Below, piece by piece: positions 1 through 8,389 of a stretch of DNA of 17,059 nt. The stretch is from CAZGYE01 sp964530165 (lineage in GTDB: Bacteria > Planctomycetota > Planctomycetia > Planctomycetales > Planctomycetaceae). Each line of letters begins with the position of its first letter. Positions within the stretch are counted from its first letter, which is position 1. A program made the translations under genes and the position numbers. Location of the stretch: contig CAZGYE010000101.1 of NCBI GenBank assembly GCA_964530165.1, forward strand, positions 1-17,059, in the 5' to 3' direction. A model generated the notes under the pieces. The model was not told the DNA's origin, did not search any database, and saw only the letters and a program-made list of their open reading frames with translations.

Positions 1-754
1 GGTCGATTTCCATCAGGTACATGCCGGGTAGGTGTCTGAGGCCGGATTCTTCAATCGATTTGCCTACCAGAGGACTGCCCGGCTTGACCAGCATTTCGAC
101 CGTGTATTCACGAGGGTCTTCGAATTCCGTGAAGGCCGGCTTTCGTTCTGGGAGCAGCCATCGGGCACAACTGAGCAGATAAACCAGGCCCACCACCATC
201 GCGGGAACGCCAACCCAAGCGATCTCGAACATCCCCAGACTGCGACCGGCCGGCTGATCGATCAACAGCCCGTTGACAACCAACGTGGTGCTCGTGCCGA
301 TCAACGTGCACATGCCGCCCAAGATGGCTGCGTAACTCAGCGGCAAGAACAGATGCGAAACCGAGATGCGACACTTCTTGGCCCAGTCGCTCACGACCGG
401 CACCATCATGGCCACGACCGGCGTGTTGTTCAGAAAGGCGCTCATCACCGCCACCGGCAGCGTGATTCTCGCTTGGGCCGACTGCAACGACCTCGGCTGT
501 CCCAACAGCCGTCGACCGATGAAGTCGATCCCCCCGGTCTGGCGCATCCCCTCGGCAACGACGTACAGGACCGCGACGGTGATCAACCCCTCGTTGGCGA
601 AACCGGCCAGCGCCTCTTGCGGGCCGACGATCCCAGCAATCAGCAGCAGCGCCAAACCGCCCGAGAGGATCAGGTCGGGGGCGGCGCGCAAAAAACTCAA
701 CGCGACGACCACCACGCCGAGAACCGTCATTGTGACTGCAATCTGCCAGTTCAT
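1..754 (-). CDS. SLC13-family (DASS/ArsB-like) permease with RCK_C domain, 3' end cut off by window edge
   Basis: An open frame of 251 codons runs off the left edge without a stop. It begins MNWQIAVTMTVLGV with several hydrophobic segments (about residues 5-22, 28-45, 55-70, 135-155 and 175-195). It has the motif SAFLNNTPVVAMMVPV, in which an NTP stretch sits in a helical hairpin, and GGMCTLIGTSTTLVVNG, the usual signatures of the SLC13/ion-transporter superfamily. After the membrane part, from about residue 216, the sequence EMLVKPGSPLVGKS resembles a TrkA-C/RCK_C regulatory domain, as in prokaryotic SLC13 sulfate or dicarboxylate permeases. The start lies 40 bases after the stop of the cysQ-like gene, so co-transcription is likely. 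Sulfate is a reasonable substrate guess from that neighbour, but dicarboxylates or other anions are possible. The family call is solid; the substrate is inference. Confidence 0.85.
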   Translation of the reverse strand, partial: MNWQIAVTMTVLGVVVVALSFLRAAPDLILSGGLALLLIAGIVGPQEALAGFANEGLITVAVLYVVAEGMRQTGGIDFIGRRLLGQPRSLQSAQARITLPVAVMSAFLNNTPVVAMMVPVVSDWAKKCRISVSHLFLPLSYAAILGGMCTLIGTSTTLVVNGLLIDQPAGRSLGMFEIAWVGVPAMVVGLVYLLSCARWLLPERKPAFTEFEDPREYTVEMLVKPGSPLVGKSIEESGLRHLPGMYLMEID

Positions 755-794
755 CTGAAGGCCGGAATAAAGAATCCTCTGGGGCGATTCGTTC

Positions 795-1784
795 TCAACT
801 CACCCCGCACGCGGCCAGTGCCGCAATGACGCGCCCGTGTAACAGTCCGTTCGTGACGATCACTCCGCGGTTGGCGGCGAGTTTCCGGCCGTGTGTGAAC
901 TCCAGCGGTTTGCCCCCGACGTCGGTGACCGTTCCGCCGGCTTCTTCGACGACCAGCACGCCACCGGCATGGTCCCAAATTCTCTCTTGGTAATCGGCCC
1001 GTGTGGGCAGTCGCAGGTAGATGTCGGCCTCGCCTCTGGCAACGACGGCGTACTTGGCCTGACTGTCGAGACGCAGCGGGTCACGCGTGATGCCGAGCCG
1101 GCCGGCCACCGCTGCCGCGTGTCCGTGCGAACTATGTCCCGATTCGACCGATTCACAAAACCGGGCCTCGGACGGGTCGGCAGTTTCACTGACCCGCACC
1201 GGTGTCGGGGTGGATTCACCATCGAGCGGGATCTGCGAACTTCCCCGGCCGCGGATCGCAAAAAGAATCACTCCGGCCGCCAGATCGCCGGCCGAATAGA
1301 GCGGCAGATTCGGACAACCGAGCACCGCCACGTCAATCTTGCCCTCAACGACGAGCGCCAATGAAATCGCATACTGTCCGCCGCGGAGAAAGCCTTTCGT
1401 GCCGTCGATGGGGTCGAGAGTCCAGAACCGATCGGAGAATTCACGCCCCGCGCCGCGGTCAATCCATCCGCAAATCTCTTCGCCGGTCGCCTGGAGACCG
1501 GTTTCACGGAGCTCACGACGCACGCGGTCGAGGAAGGCTGCGTTTTCGGGAGTACGCAATTCACTCGCATCTTCCTCGCCGATGACGGGGTCATCGGGAA
1601 AGGCCTGTTCCAGTTCGCGACAGACGATTCCCTGGCTGCCAAAGTCGGCAACCGTGACCGGGCTACGGTCTTTTTTCTGCAGCACGTCCGGTGTGAGGGT
1701 CGCCTGGACGGACTGGCACACTTTGGCCGCAGCACGAACCGCACGAAGAGCGACTTTCAATTCGTGCGCGTATTGCTGGTGCAT
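795..1784 (-). CDS. cysQ: 3'(2'),5'-bisphosphate nucleotidase (CysQ/SAL1 type, inositol monophosphatase superfamily)
   Basis: This 329-residue protein carries the metal-binding motifs of the inositol monophosphatase superfamily: GEED at 69-72, DPIDGTKGF at 124-132 and WDHAGG at 270-275. The DGTKGF form and the ADFGSQ segment near residue 46 fit the PAP phosphatases (CysQ, Hal2, SAL1) better than true inositol phosphatases, which usually have DGTxNF. Such enzymes convert 3'-phosphoadenosine-5'-phosphate to AMP and phosphate, removing the inhibitory by-product of PAPS use. ATG at 1784 is chosen because GAGGTG stands just upstream and the conserved domain begins soon after; an open frame to 1913 is upstream coding shadow. 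The start overlaps the last 28 bases of the preceding oxidoreductase gene, so translation may be coupled. An SLC13 permease follows 40 bases downstream. Confidence 0.88.
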   Translation of the reverse strand: MHQQYAHELKVALRAVRAAAKVCQSVQATLTPDVLQKKDRSPVTVADFGSQGIVCRELEQAFPDDPVIGEEDASELRTPENAAFLDRVRRELRETGLQATGEEICGWIDRGAGREFSDRFWTLDPIDGTKGFLRGGQYAISLALVVEGKIDVAVLGCPNLPLYSAGDLAAGVILFAIRGRGSSQIPLDGESTPTPVRVSETADPSEARFCESVESGHSSHGHAAAVAGRLGITRDPLRLDSQAKYAVVARGEADIYLRLPTRADYQERIWDHAGGVLVVEEAGGTVTDVGGKPLEFTHGRKLAANRGVIVTNGLLHGRVIAALAACGVS

Positions 1785-2860
1785 CCTTTCACCTCTGTTT
1801 CGTTCCGACCGCCGGAGAACGGCAAGTCGACCGGTTGGTTGGCGGCGGCGCTGCGCTGGACGGCTTCGGTGAATTCCATGTACTTCACACCGGTGGCGAA
1901 ATTGGTCAGGCAAACGTTTTCGTCGCCGCGAATCGCGCCGATAAACTCCTCTTCGACGCGCCAGCCGCCCAGCTTCTCCGCAGGGATCTCGACCTCTTTC
2001 AATTCCGCATCGCCGGCGCGGCCGATCAGCAGCCGTTCTTCGGGCTTGAAGAGAAACTTGATTGTCCCGCGGCAGCCGTACAGATGGATCTGCATGCCGG
2101 GCCCGAAGAGATCGATGCCGCTTAGGTGGTACAGTCCGCGGCCACCCCCTTCAAGCTGCGTGAGGATCTGGACGCTGTCGGGAACGGTAGCTTGCACAGA
2201 AGCCGATCCGTCGGGCAAGGGGCGTTCCCCTTGGAACAGGGTCGTCTGCGCGAAGACTCGCGTCGGCGCCGGCGAGAAACGGAGTGCCGTCTCGTGCAAA
2301 ATGCCCATCGCCAGGATGTTCATCCCGCTCAACTCGGCGTCTTGCCGGGGATGTAACGGCTGATTGGCGTCCCAGAAACCGTCGTCAGCAGCGATGACGA
2401 CCAATTCTCTCAGGTCACCGAGAAAACCTTCGTCGATCAGTTCGCGCACGTACTCGTTCTGCGCCAAGCCGAAGGGACTGGGAACGATCTGTTTGATGAG
2501 GTGGGAATGTTCTTCGGCCGCGTGGAGCATACGCTGTGCTTCGGCGGCGTCGCGGGCCATGCGGGCTTCGGTCAGCACGTGTTTGCCGGCATCGAGAGCG
2601 GCGCAGGTCACCTCGCAGTGCAGGTTGGGCCAGGCGCCGATCATGACCGCGTCGATATCGGCGTCCTCGACGAGGGCCTGCCAATGGGGATAGGTTCGCG
2701 GGATTTCGAGCTGTTTGGCGGCTCGGTCCGTCGAGTCCGGCGTGCTGTTCACAACGCCCAGGATCTCGACGCCGTCGATGGCTCGAAAGCCGGGAATGTG
2801 CCGCAGCCGGGTGTTTTGACCGGCCCCGACGATGCCCACGCGGATTTGTGAAGCTGCCAT
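1757..2860 (-). CDS. Gfo/Idh/MocA-family protein (NAD(P)-dependent oxidoreductase-like)
   Basis: This is a 367-residue protein. The N-terminal Rossmann motif GIVGAGQNTRLRH (about residues 9-21) and the following GVEILGVVN strand are typical of Gfo/Idh/MocA oxidoreductases, which act on sugars, inositols and related polyols with NAD(P). The C-terminal half (about 130-350) fits the usual alpha/beta substrate domain. Where the family normally has EKP, with a catalytic lysine, this protein reads HVLTEARMA, so that lysine is absent; activity may be altered or the protein may act otherwise. ATG at 2860 follows GAAAGGACAACCGGAG and puts the Rossmann fold at the N-terminus; an upstream extension to 2959 has no recognisable sequence. 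A TACAAT box at 2902-2897 might be a -10 element but lacks a clear -35. The 3' end overlaps cysQ by 28 bases. The substrate is unknown. Confidence 0.85.
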   Translation of the reverse strand: MAASQIRVGIVGAGQNTRLRHIPGFRAIDGVEILGVVNSTPDSTDRAAKQLEIPRTYPHWQALVEDADIDAVMIGAWPNLHCEVTCAALDAGKHVLTEARMARDAAEAQRMLHAAEEHSHLIKQIVPSPFGLAQNEYVRELIDEGFLGDLRELVVIAADDGFWDANQPLHPRQDAELSGMNILAMGILHETALRFSPAPTRVFAQTTLFQGERPLPDGSASVQATVPDSVQILTQLEGGGRGLYHLSGIDLFGPGMQIHLYGCRGTIKFLFKPEERLLIGRAGDAELKEVEIPAEKLGGWRVEEEFIGAIRGDENVCLTNFATGVKYMEFTEAVQRSAAANQPVDLPFSGGRNETEVKGCTSNTRTN

Positions 2861-2952
2861 CTCCGGTTGTCCTTTCTTATGGTTCGGCGCGCGTTTATTG
2901 TAACGAATCAGAAGCCGTTCGGAATCGGAATTCCGCGCCGGGACGACACATT

Positions 2953-3849
2953 TCAACACGACACCTGTTCGCGCACGAGCTCTGCGAACAGTTCGGGGCG
3001 GCGGGTGCGCAGCGTGTAGTTGGGATGGCTGCGGGCACGGGCCAGCAATTCGGCGTCGAGATCCAGGACGATCATTTCGTCACGGATCTGCTCGGTCTGA
3101 GTGTGCTCGAGCAGGTTGCCGCTCGGGTCGATGATCAGTGCTGCTCCGGGGTGGTGCGGCTGATTGGGATGCTCGGGTGGATAGGTATCGACATATCCGG
3201 CCCGGCCGGCCTGATCGGCGAACACGCAGAAGCAGGCGTTCTCGCGGGCCCGCATCCGATAGCAACTGCTGAAGTAGTCGAACACATGGCGACGAGCCGC
3301 CGCTTCCGACTCAGGCGTGTCGTCCCATCGCCCCTGACGGGCCGCATGAGGCATCAGGATCACATCGGCCCCCTTCAACGCCACAATGCGCGCTACTTCG
3401 GGGAACTGGTTGTCGTAGCAAATGACCGTGCCGAGTTTGCACTTGCCGACGTCAAACACCGAAATCTCACGCCCCCCTTTGTAGAAGAGGACTTCGTCGC
3501 GTGAGAGATGCAGCTTGCGTTGCTTGCCGATGTAACCCTGCGGAGAAACGAGCACCTGTGTGTTGAAGACGAGGTCGCTTTCCTTTTCGCTCAGCCCGAC
3601 GGAAAGGATGAGGCCGTAACGCCCGGCCAGCTCCACCAATCGGCGGACACTGGGGCCGTCGGGAACCGCTTCGGCCAATTCCCAAGTGTTCGGTGTGCAG
3701 TGTCCGTGCACGACGAGCTCGGGAAACAGCACCAATTCGGCTTGCCGGGCGGCGGCTTGCTCGCAGAAGTCGGCGATCCGTGAGAGCGATTGTTGGGGCT
3801 TGCCCAATTCGCTGTTCATACTCACCGCGCAGGCGCGAATCGTTTGCAT
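2953..3849 (-). CDS. Carbon-nitrogen hydrolase (nitrilase superfamily amidohydrolase)
   Basis: This 298-residue protein shows the Glu-Lys-Cys catalytic triad of the nitrilase superfamily in the right order: E44 in LFPELVVHG, K112 in RKLHL and C144 in VICYDNQFPE. Family members hydrolyse non-peptide C-N bonds in amides, carbamoyl compounds or, less often, nitriles. The length and the whole beta-alpha sandwich frame appear intact, with no signal peptide, so it should be cytoplasmic. ATG at 3849 follows GAGGTCCCACG, a plausible ribosome binding site. The gene lies 78 bases after the permease stop and 92 bases before the Gfo/Idh/MocA-like gene on the same strand. N-carbamoyl hydrolase or omega-amidase-like roles are possible; the substrate cannot be read from the sequence. 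Confidence 0.88.
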   Translation of the reverse strand: MQTIRACAVSMNSELGKPQQSLSRIADFCEQAAARQAELVLFPELVVHGHCTPNTWELAEAVPDGPSVRRLVELAGRYGLILSVGLSEKESDLVFNTQVLVSPQGYIGKQRKLHLSRDEVLFYKGGREISVFDVGKCKLGTVICYDNQFPEVARIVALKGADVILMPHAARQGRWDDTPESEAAARRHVFDYFSSCYRMRARENACFCVFADQAGRAGYVDTYPPEHPNQPHHPGAALIIDPSGNLLEHTQTEQIRDEMIVLDLDAELLARARSHPNYTLRTRRPELFAELVREQVSC

Positions 3850-3927
3850 CGTGGGACCTCGAAGCTGCGAAGTTCGACAAGGAACGCGCCGTCGAACCTA
3901 GCACGGCGTCCGCTCGGCCGCAAGTCC

Positions 3928-5505
3928 CTACAGGAACACCCACGACAAGACGATTGAGATCGGCAGCAGGATCCCGCAGCTATAGGCCATGTAACCGAAG
4001 AAGCTCGGCATGCGGATGTTGTTCTTTTCGGCGATGGCCTTGACCATGAAGTTCGGCCCGTTGCCGATGTAGGTCATCGCCCCCATGAACACGGCCCCCA
4101 ACGAAACGCCGATGAGGTAAGGCTCCCAAACGCCGGCAATGCTGGAAGCTCCGCCGGCAATGCCGGAAGCTCCGCCGGCAATGCCGGTTCCTTCAGCTCC
4201 CATCGACTTGGCGGTTTCGAAAAAGACGACGTACGTGGGGGTGTTATCGAGAAAGCTCGAAAGCAGTCCGGTTCCCCAGTAAAACTTCGCCGCCGTATCG
4301 ATGCCGAGATCGTCGCCGTAGACGTGGAGAAGCTGAATCGGCGTCTGCATGCAGATGAAAATGCCGATGAACAGCGCGGCCACCTCTAAAATGGCGTCGT
4401 AGTTGAACGCGTTTTGTCGTCGAATGTCTGACGTCGTGCTCCACAGCGACAAGCCTGCCAGTCCGAGCATCACCATTTCGCGGAAAAAGATCGGCGCGTG
4501 CCAATCGGTTCCCGGAACCGCTTTGGACGGATCGAGCAGGACGACGGCGGCAATCACGCCAATCAACCACAGGAAGTTGACGCCCCCCCGAATCGCAAAG
4601 GGCACTGGCGTCGCCGGCGGCGCTTCGACGCAGTCACGATCTTCATGCCGATAGCGGATGGTGTCCCACACGAAGTAGACTGTCAGCAACAGCGCGTTCA
4701 TGAACAACCACATCGGCCACAGCGAGAGCGTCCAGGTGAACTTTACGCCGCGCAGAAAACCGAGAAACAACGGCGGGTCGCCGATGGGCAACAGACACCC
4801 ACCGGTGTTACAGACGATGAAAATAAAGAAAATGACCGTGTGGGCGACGTGATCTCGTTTCTGGTTGGCCTTGAGCAGCGGACGGATTAGCAGCATGGCC
4901 GCGCCGGTCGTCCCGATGAAGCTGGCCAACATTCCGCCGATGCCGATGATCGTTGCGTTCAACTTCGGACGGCCGACAAGGTTCCCCGCGATGGCAATTC
5001 CGCCGCTGATGACGTACAGGCTGAACAAGAGCACGATAAACGGAATGTACTCCACTAGCATCGCGTTTTTCAGCACGGTCAGCGCAGCCGGCCAACCGAC
5101 TGCGGAAAGATGATGCGTGGCATGATCGACGACGCCGTGCCCATACAAGACGGCGTAGTATAAGAGCACCACTCCGCCGAGACTGGCCGCGACGAGCAGC
5201 CGGTTCCAGTTCCGCTCCCACCAGTGCTCGGTGGCGCGAAACAGGGGTAACAGGGCGATTGCCAGCAGCAAGGCGACGAAAGGAAAGACACTGTAAAACG
5301 CCGGCGGCAGCGAATGGACTTTCGTCTGAGGCGCAGAGTGTACTGCCGGGACTTCGTGAACGATCGTGGCCTGCGCCGCGACTGAAGCGCCTCGGACATC
5401 GTCGATTCTCCAGCCGAGAGCAAACATCACCACCAGCGCAATCGAGCCAATCACAACGCGTCGTGAAAGCTTTTGTTGTTCGCGAGAGAGTACGGTCAGT
5501 TTCAT
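3928..5505 (-). CDS. Putative citrate transport/sodium:proton antiporter-like membrane protein (CitMHS_2-like)
   Basis: This 525-residue polytopic membrane protein has about twelve hydrophobic segments, the first at residues 18-32. Motifs include SFIGTTGAAMLLIRPLL (195-211), CNTGGCLLPIGDPPLFLGF (232-250), SSFLDNTPTYVVFF (416-429) and GAMTYIGNGPNFMVKAIAE (475-493). These match ion-transporter superfamily members often annotated as sodium:proton antiporters or putative citrate transporters. Residues 45-65 after the first helix look periplasmic. An in-frame TTG at 5550 overlaps the stop of the HDOD-GGDEF gene; ATG at 5505, with GGAAG about ten bases upstream, gives a normal start. Residues about 440-458 contain a repeated GIAGGAS heptapeptide encoded by a 21-base tandem repeat. 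The transported ion is not determined. The gene may share a transcript with the signalling genes upstream, 41 bases away. Confidence 0.82.
   Translation of the reverse strand: MKLTVLSREQQKLSRRVVIGSIALVVMFALGWRIDDVRGASVAAQATIVHEVPAVHSAPQTKVHSLPPAFYSVFPFVALLLAIALLPLFRATEHWWERNWNRLLVAASLGGVVLLYYAVLYGHGVVDHATHHLSAVGWPAALTVLKNAMLVEYIPFIVLLFSLYVISGGIAIAGNLVGRPKLNATIIGIGGMLASFIGTTGAAMLLIRPLLKANQKRDHVAHTVIFFIFIVCNTGGCLLPIGDPPLFLGFLRGVKFTWTLSLWPMWLFMNALLLTVYFVWDTIRYRHEDRDCVEAPPATPVPFAIRGGVNFLWLIGVIAAVVLLDPSKAVPGTDWHAPIFFREMVMLGLAGLSLWSTTSDIRRQNAFNYDAILEVAALFIGIFICMQTPIQLLHVYGDDLGIDTAAKFYWGTGLLSSFLDNTPTYVVFFETAKSMGAEGTGIAGGASGIAGGASSIAGVWEPYLIGVSLGAVFMGAMTYIGNGPNFMVKAIAEKNNIRMPSFFGYMAYSCGILLPISIVLSWVFL
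4130..4192. repeat. Three 21-base tandem repeats inside the antiporter gene
   Basis: Three consecutive 21-base units occur at 4130-4150, 4151-4171 and 4172-4192. Unit 2 differs from unit 1 at two bases, and unit 3 differs from unit 2 only in the last five bases. Each contains CCGGCAATGCCGG or a one-base variant, a near-palindrome with 5-base arms. The length is a multiple of three, so the frame is kept and the protein gains a glycine/alanine-rich stretch between two membrane segments. Confidence 0.85.
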
Positions 5506-5546
5506 CGGTGAACTTCCAGATTGTTCGACCGCGCCATTTCGACCTT

Positions 5547-7499
5547 TCAAACCGCCGCGGTTGATTGCTCCGCTGGTCTTGGCTTGGCGTCGGCAACGTA
5601 TTTATTGAGCAGATTGGCGAGGCGCTTCGGATCGAGCACCCCGTGACGCACCAGCGCTTTGGCGAACAGCAGCGGGTCTTCCTGCTGGATCACCAATAGA
5701 GACGTCAACTGATCTTCCGAGAGCAATCCGAGCCGGATGCCGGCTTCGCCGAACCGCTCGCCGGTCTCTTCCTGTTCTCTGAGAATCCGATCGGCCTGCG
5801 CGGCGTCGAGGTAGCCTTCGGCCTGAGCAAGGACGCCGATGTGTTTTCGCTCGGTTTGGCACTGCAAGAGGATCTTTGAGGCGGTGGGAATGTCGAGGAC
5901 CTGTCGGTTGACCAGCCAACGGCTGAACCGCTTTTGGTTGACCCGCTGGGTCAGTTGGCGTTCTTGTTGTGAGAGCAGCGACCGAAACCGGACCTGGTTG
6001 CGGCCGTTTTTCTTGGAATTATACATGGCTTCGTCGGCGGCAGCAATGAGCCGTTCCCCGATATCCGATTCGGTGCGTCCGGGAATGGCGATTGCCGCTC
6101 CGACGCTGATGGTGACGGCGACCCTCTGGTCGCCGAAATGGACTTCTTCGGCTTCGACGCACGCCCGAATGCGTTCGGCAACTTTTTGTAATCCTTTTTC
6201 CGTCGGTTCGCTGACGAGGACGACAAACTCCTCTCCCCCGTAACGGGCCAGCGTGTCGGAATTTCGGAGCACCTGACCAAACGCTTTTGCAACGCGCTGG
6301 AGCACAAGATCGCCGAATTGATGGCCGTACGTATCGTTGAGTTGCTTGAATTTGTCGATATCGGCAAAGATCGCGCCGATCGGCATGGCATTTCGGCAGC
6401 AGCGGTTGACCTCCTTCTGGAGAGCCTCGTCGAAGAACTGCCTGTTGTATATTTTGGTGAGTGGATCGTGCAGTGCCTGTTTTTGCAATTGCTGGTTCTT
6501 CGTAGCCAGTTCTTGGCTTTCTCGCTCGGCGGCCTGTTGTCGGGCAGCCGCTTGGGCGCTGGCGACGTGTTCCCGCACGGCCACTTGTGCCAGCTGCTCA
6601 CTGGCCTGGGCCATCAGCTCGCTGGGGTCACCGAGTTCTTCGGTGTTCACCGAGAACAAATCGCCGGCCTCCTCGATGCGAGGCTTCACCTTGACGAAGA
6701 ATTCTTCCAGATCGGTGTCCGTGAACTTGTAGAGTTCGCCCGTCAACTCCTGCAGACGCGTTAGCGCGAGTCCCTTGTTGGCCGAGCAGAAGTAGTCGCC
6801 GAGGGCAGCCGAGACGGCAATGGCCCCCAGCAGCTCGAAGTCGGCCGAACCGTGTTGTTCGAGGATCTCGGGGACCGGAGCGTGATGGTACTTGACCGCG
6901 TTGAGTAACGTTTCGGGCAGGTTCCAGTTTTCCATCAATTTCATGCCGACTTCGACATGATTGATTCCCAGTAGTTCCGACTCGACGTCGTGCAGATTGC
7001 ACCGTTGGACGGAAGCACGTTCGAGCACCGCCCAGTACTCCTGGGAAATCGTTTTCAACATAGCCAGCCGGCCGAGATCCATCAGCAAACCGGTCAGAAA
7101 GTATTCGCAGTCCAGCCCTTCGGTGCTGCCTTCGCTGAGCGTCTCGGCGGTGATCCCCTGCACCAGCGATTGCAGCCAGTACGCGTTGTAGTGTTTGACC
7201 ATCGGTCCGGAGGTCATGGCCGCCTCGACCAGCGAGAAGCTCAACGCCAGCGAAGTGACCACCGTCGTGCCGAGCAGCGGAACCGCGCGGTCAACCGACG
7301 TGACTTTCGAACTGAAGCCGAAAAACGACGAATTCGTCGACTTCAGAATCTTTGCCGAGATGGCCGGGTCGGTCTTGATGATGTCGATGACATCCTTGGT
7401 TTCCGTATCCGGGTCTTGCGAGATTTCCAGCAGCCGGATCGCGACCGAGGGCAGCGTGGGAAGCTGAGAGGACGACCAGATTTTGTGGGGATCGATCAT
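5547..7499 (-). CDS. HDOD domain - coiled coil - GGDEF diguanylate cyclase with C-terminal 29-residue repeats
   Basis: This is a 650-residue protein with several parts. Residues about 9-215 form an HDOD domain (TLPSVAIRLLEIS, then LLMDLGRL where a true HD phosphohydrolase would have HD), so this part should be a non-catalytic signalling module. Residues about 295-342 are Ala/Gln/Glu-rich and probably a coiled coil. Residues about 342-505 are a GGDEF domain starting ALHDPLTKIYNR, with GGEEF at 421-425, so diguanylate cyclase activity is expected. RNSD at 412-415, five residues before GGEEF, fits the RxxD inhibitory c-di-GMP site. Residues 533-648 hold four repeats of exactly 29 residues. There is no transmembrane segment. 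ATG at 7499 is chosen because HDOD begins at once after it; the frame stays open to 7754, but that part overlaps the FHA gene and has no domain character. No clear Shine-Dalgarno is visible. Confidence 0.9.
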   Translation of the reverse strand: MIDPHKIWSSSQLPTLPSVAIRLLEISQDPDTETKDVIDIIKTDPAISAKILKSTNSSFFGFSSKVTSVDRAVPLLGTTVVTSLALSFSLVEAAMTSGPMVKHYNAYWLQSLVQGITAETLSEGSTEGLDCEYFLTGLLMDLGRLAMLKTISQEYWAVLERASVQRCNLHDVESELLGINHVEVGMKLMENWNLPETLLNAVKYHHAPVPEILEQHGSADFELLGAIAVSAALGDYFCSANKGLALTRLQELTGELYKFTDTDLEEFFVKVKPRIEEAGDLFSVNTEELGDPSELMAQASEQLAQVAVREHVASAQAAARQQAAERESQELATKNQQLQKQALHDPLTKIYNRQFFDEALQKEVNRCCRNAMPIGAIFADIDKFKQLNDTYGHQFGDLVLQRVAKAFGQVLRNSDTLARYGGEEFVVLVSEPTEKGLQKVAERIRACVEAEEVHFGDQRVAVTISVGAAIAIPGRTESDIGERLIAAADEAMYNSKKNGRNQVRFRSLLSQQERQLTQRVNQKRFSRWLVNRQVLDIPTASKILLQCQTERKHIGVLAQAEGYLDAAQADRILREQEETGERFGEAGIRLGLLSEDQLTSLLVIQQEDPLLFAKALVRHGVLDPKRLANLLNKYVADAKPRPAEQSTAAV

Positions 7500-7674
7500 A
7501 GTACAACGAATATAGGCCACGAAATCCCCAGAGTACCGACGAAATGCGACTTCTTGCCGCGCTGCAAAATCAGGACGGACCGAATGTGATACCTGAAGGA
7601 AATCCGATGCCGGTCGACGACAGTCGCTGCTGGGGAGAATCGCACTGACCGGAACAAACCGTCTCATCCGAAAC

Positions 7675-8385
7675 TCAATCAGGCTCGGCAATGCTGCGCA
7701 AGTAACGGGCCAGGTCCATTTCCAGGGAGAGCAGACGCTGCCAAGCCTCCCCATCGACTCGCATCACCTTCGGAGCATCGTCTTGGTCGTTCTGGTCTTC
7801 GGCTGCCGAGAGAACCACCACACGGATCTGGTCGTGCACAAACGCCAGAATGTCGGAGACTTGCGCCCGCTGAGCGGGCGGCAGCCCCTGTGGTGATTCT
7901 GGCGGGCCGTCTGGGAACAATTCGGCCAAGCCCTCCTCGTTACCGACCGAATCCTGGTCAGCGGAATCGTCTGCTTCGGGTTCGTTGTCGATGGCGCTGG
8001 CCGAGTCCGCAGGAACGGCAACCGTATGGTCTGCGAGTTCCGAAAAGGTAACCTGGCTGCCGTCCACGGATCGCGCTCGATTCGAGATGTCTTCACGACT
8101 CCCGTAAACGAGGAGACAACGGCCGATGGAGAGTTGGTCGCCCGCCTGCAACACTCTCATCTGCACGGGATGTCCGTTGACCCGCGTGCCGTTGGTGCTG
8201 TCCAGATCAGTGAGGATCACGCGCTCGCCGTCCTCTTGAATCTTCGCATGAAACCGGCTGACGCGTTCGTCGTTCAAGCGGATGACGTTTTCGTCCTCGC
8301 GCCCGATTGTGAGCGGAGTCGGCAAGTCGCTATACACTTGCCCTCTCTCCAGCCCTTCGAGTACCTGTATTGTCACCAAGGCCAT
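7675..8385 (-). CDS. FHA-domain protein
   Basis: This 236-residue protein has an N-terminal forkhead-associated domain (about residues 5-95). It has the conserved phosphothreonine-binding residues in order: LTIGRE with G28-R29, VSRFHAK with S43 and H46, and DSTNGTRVNG with N65-G66. FHA domains bind phosphothreonine peptides and act as adaptors. Residues 100-175 are acidic and probably disordered. Residues 180-236 are predicted helical, with no family I recognise. There is no signal peptide or membrane segment. The start ATG is four bases after the stop of the response regulator gene, so coupled translation is likely. The HDOD-GGDEF start lies 175 bases downstream. Ser/Thr kinases are abundant in planctomycetes and could supply the ligand, but none is in this window. 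Confidence 0.9.
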   Translation of the reverse strand: MALVTIQVLEGLERGQVYSDLPTPLTIGREDENVIRLNDERVSRFHAKIQEDGERVILTDLDSTNGTRVNGHPVQMRVLQAGDQLSIGRCLLVYGSREDISNRARSVDGSQVTFSELADHTVAVPADSASAIDNEPEADDSADQDSVGNEEGLAELFPDGPPESPQGLPPAQRAQVSDILAFVHDQIRVVVLSAAEDQNDQDDAPKVMRVDGEAWQRLLSLEMDLARYLRSIAEPD

Positions 8386-8389
8386 AGTC

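Noticed and set aside
32..829. 265-residue plus-strand open frame
   Set aside because: Gln/Arg/His-rich shadow opposite the SLC13 permease; no domain.
5506..5550. TTG start at 5550 for the antiporter
   Set aside because: It overlaps the preceding stop as TTGA, which is possible, but the ATG at 5505 has a better ribosome site and a normal N-terminus.
7500..7754. N-terminal extension of the HDOD-GGDEF protein
   Set aside because: The extra residues overlap the FHA gene and resemble no domain; HDOD begins immediately after the ATG at 7499.
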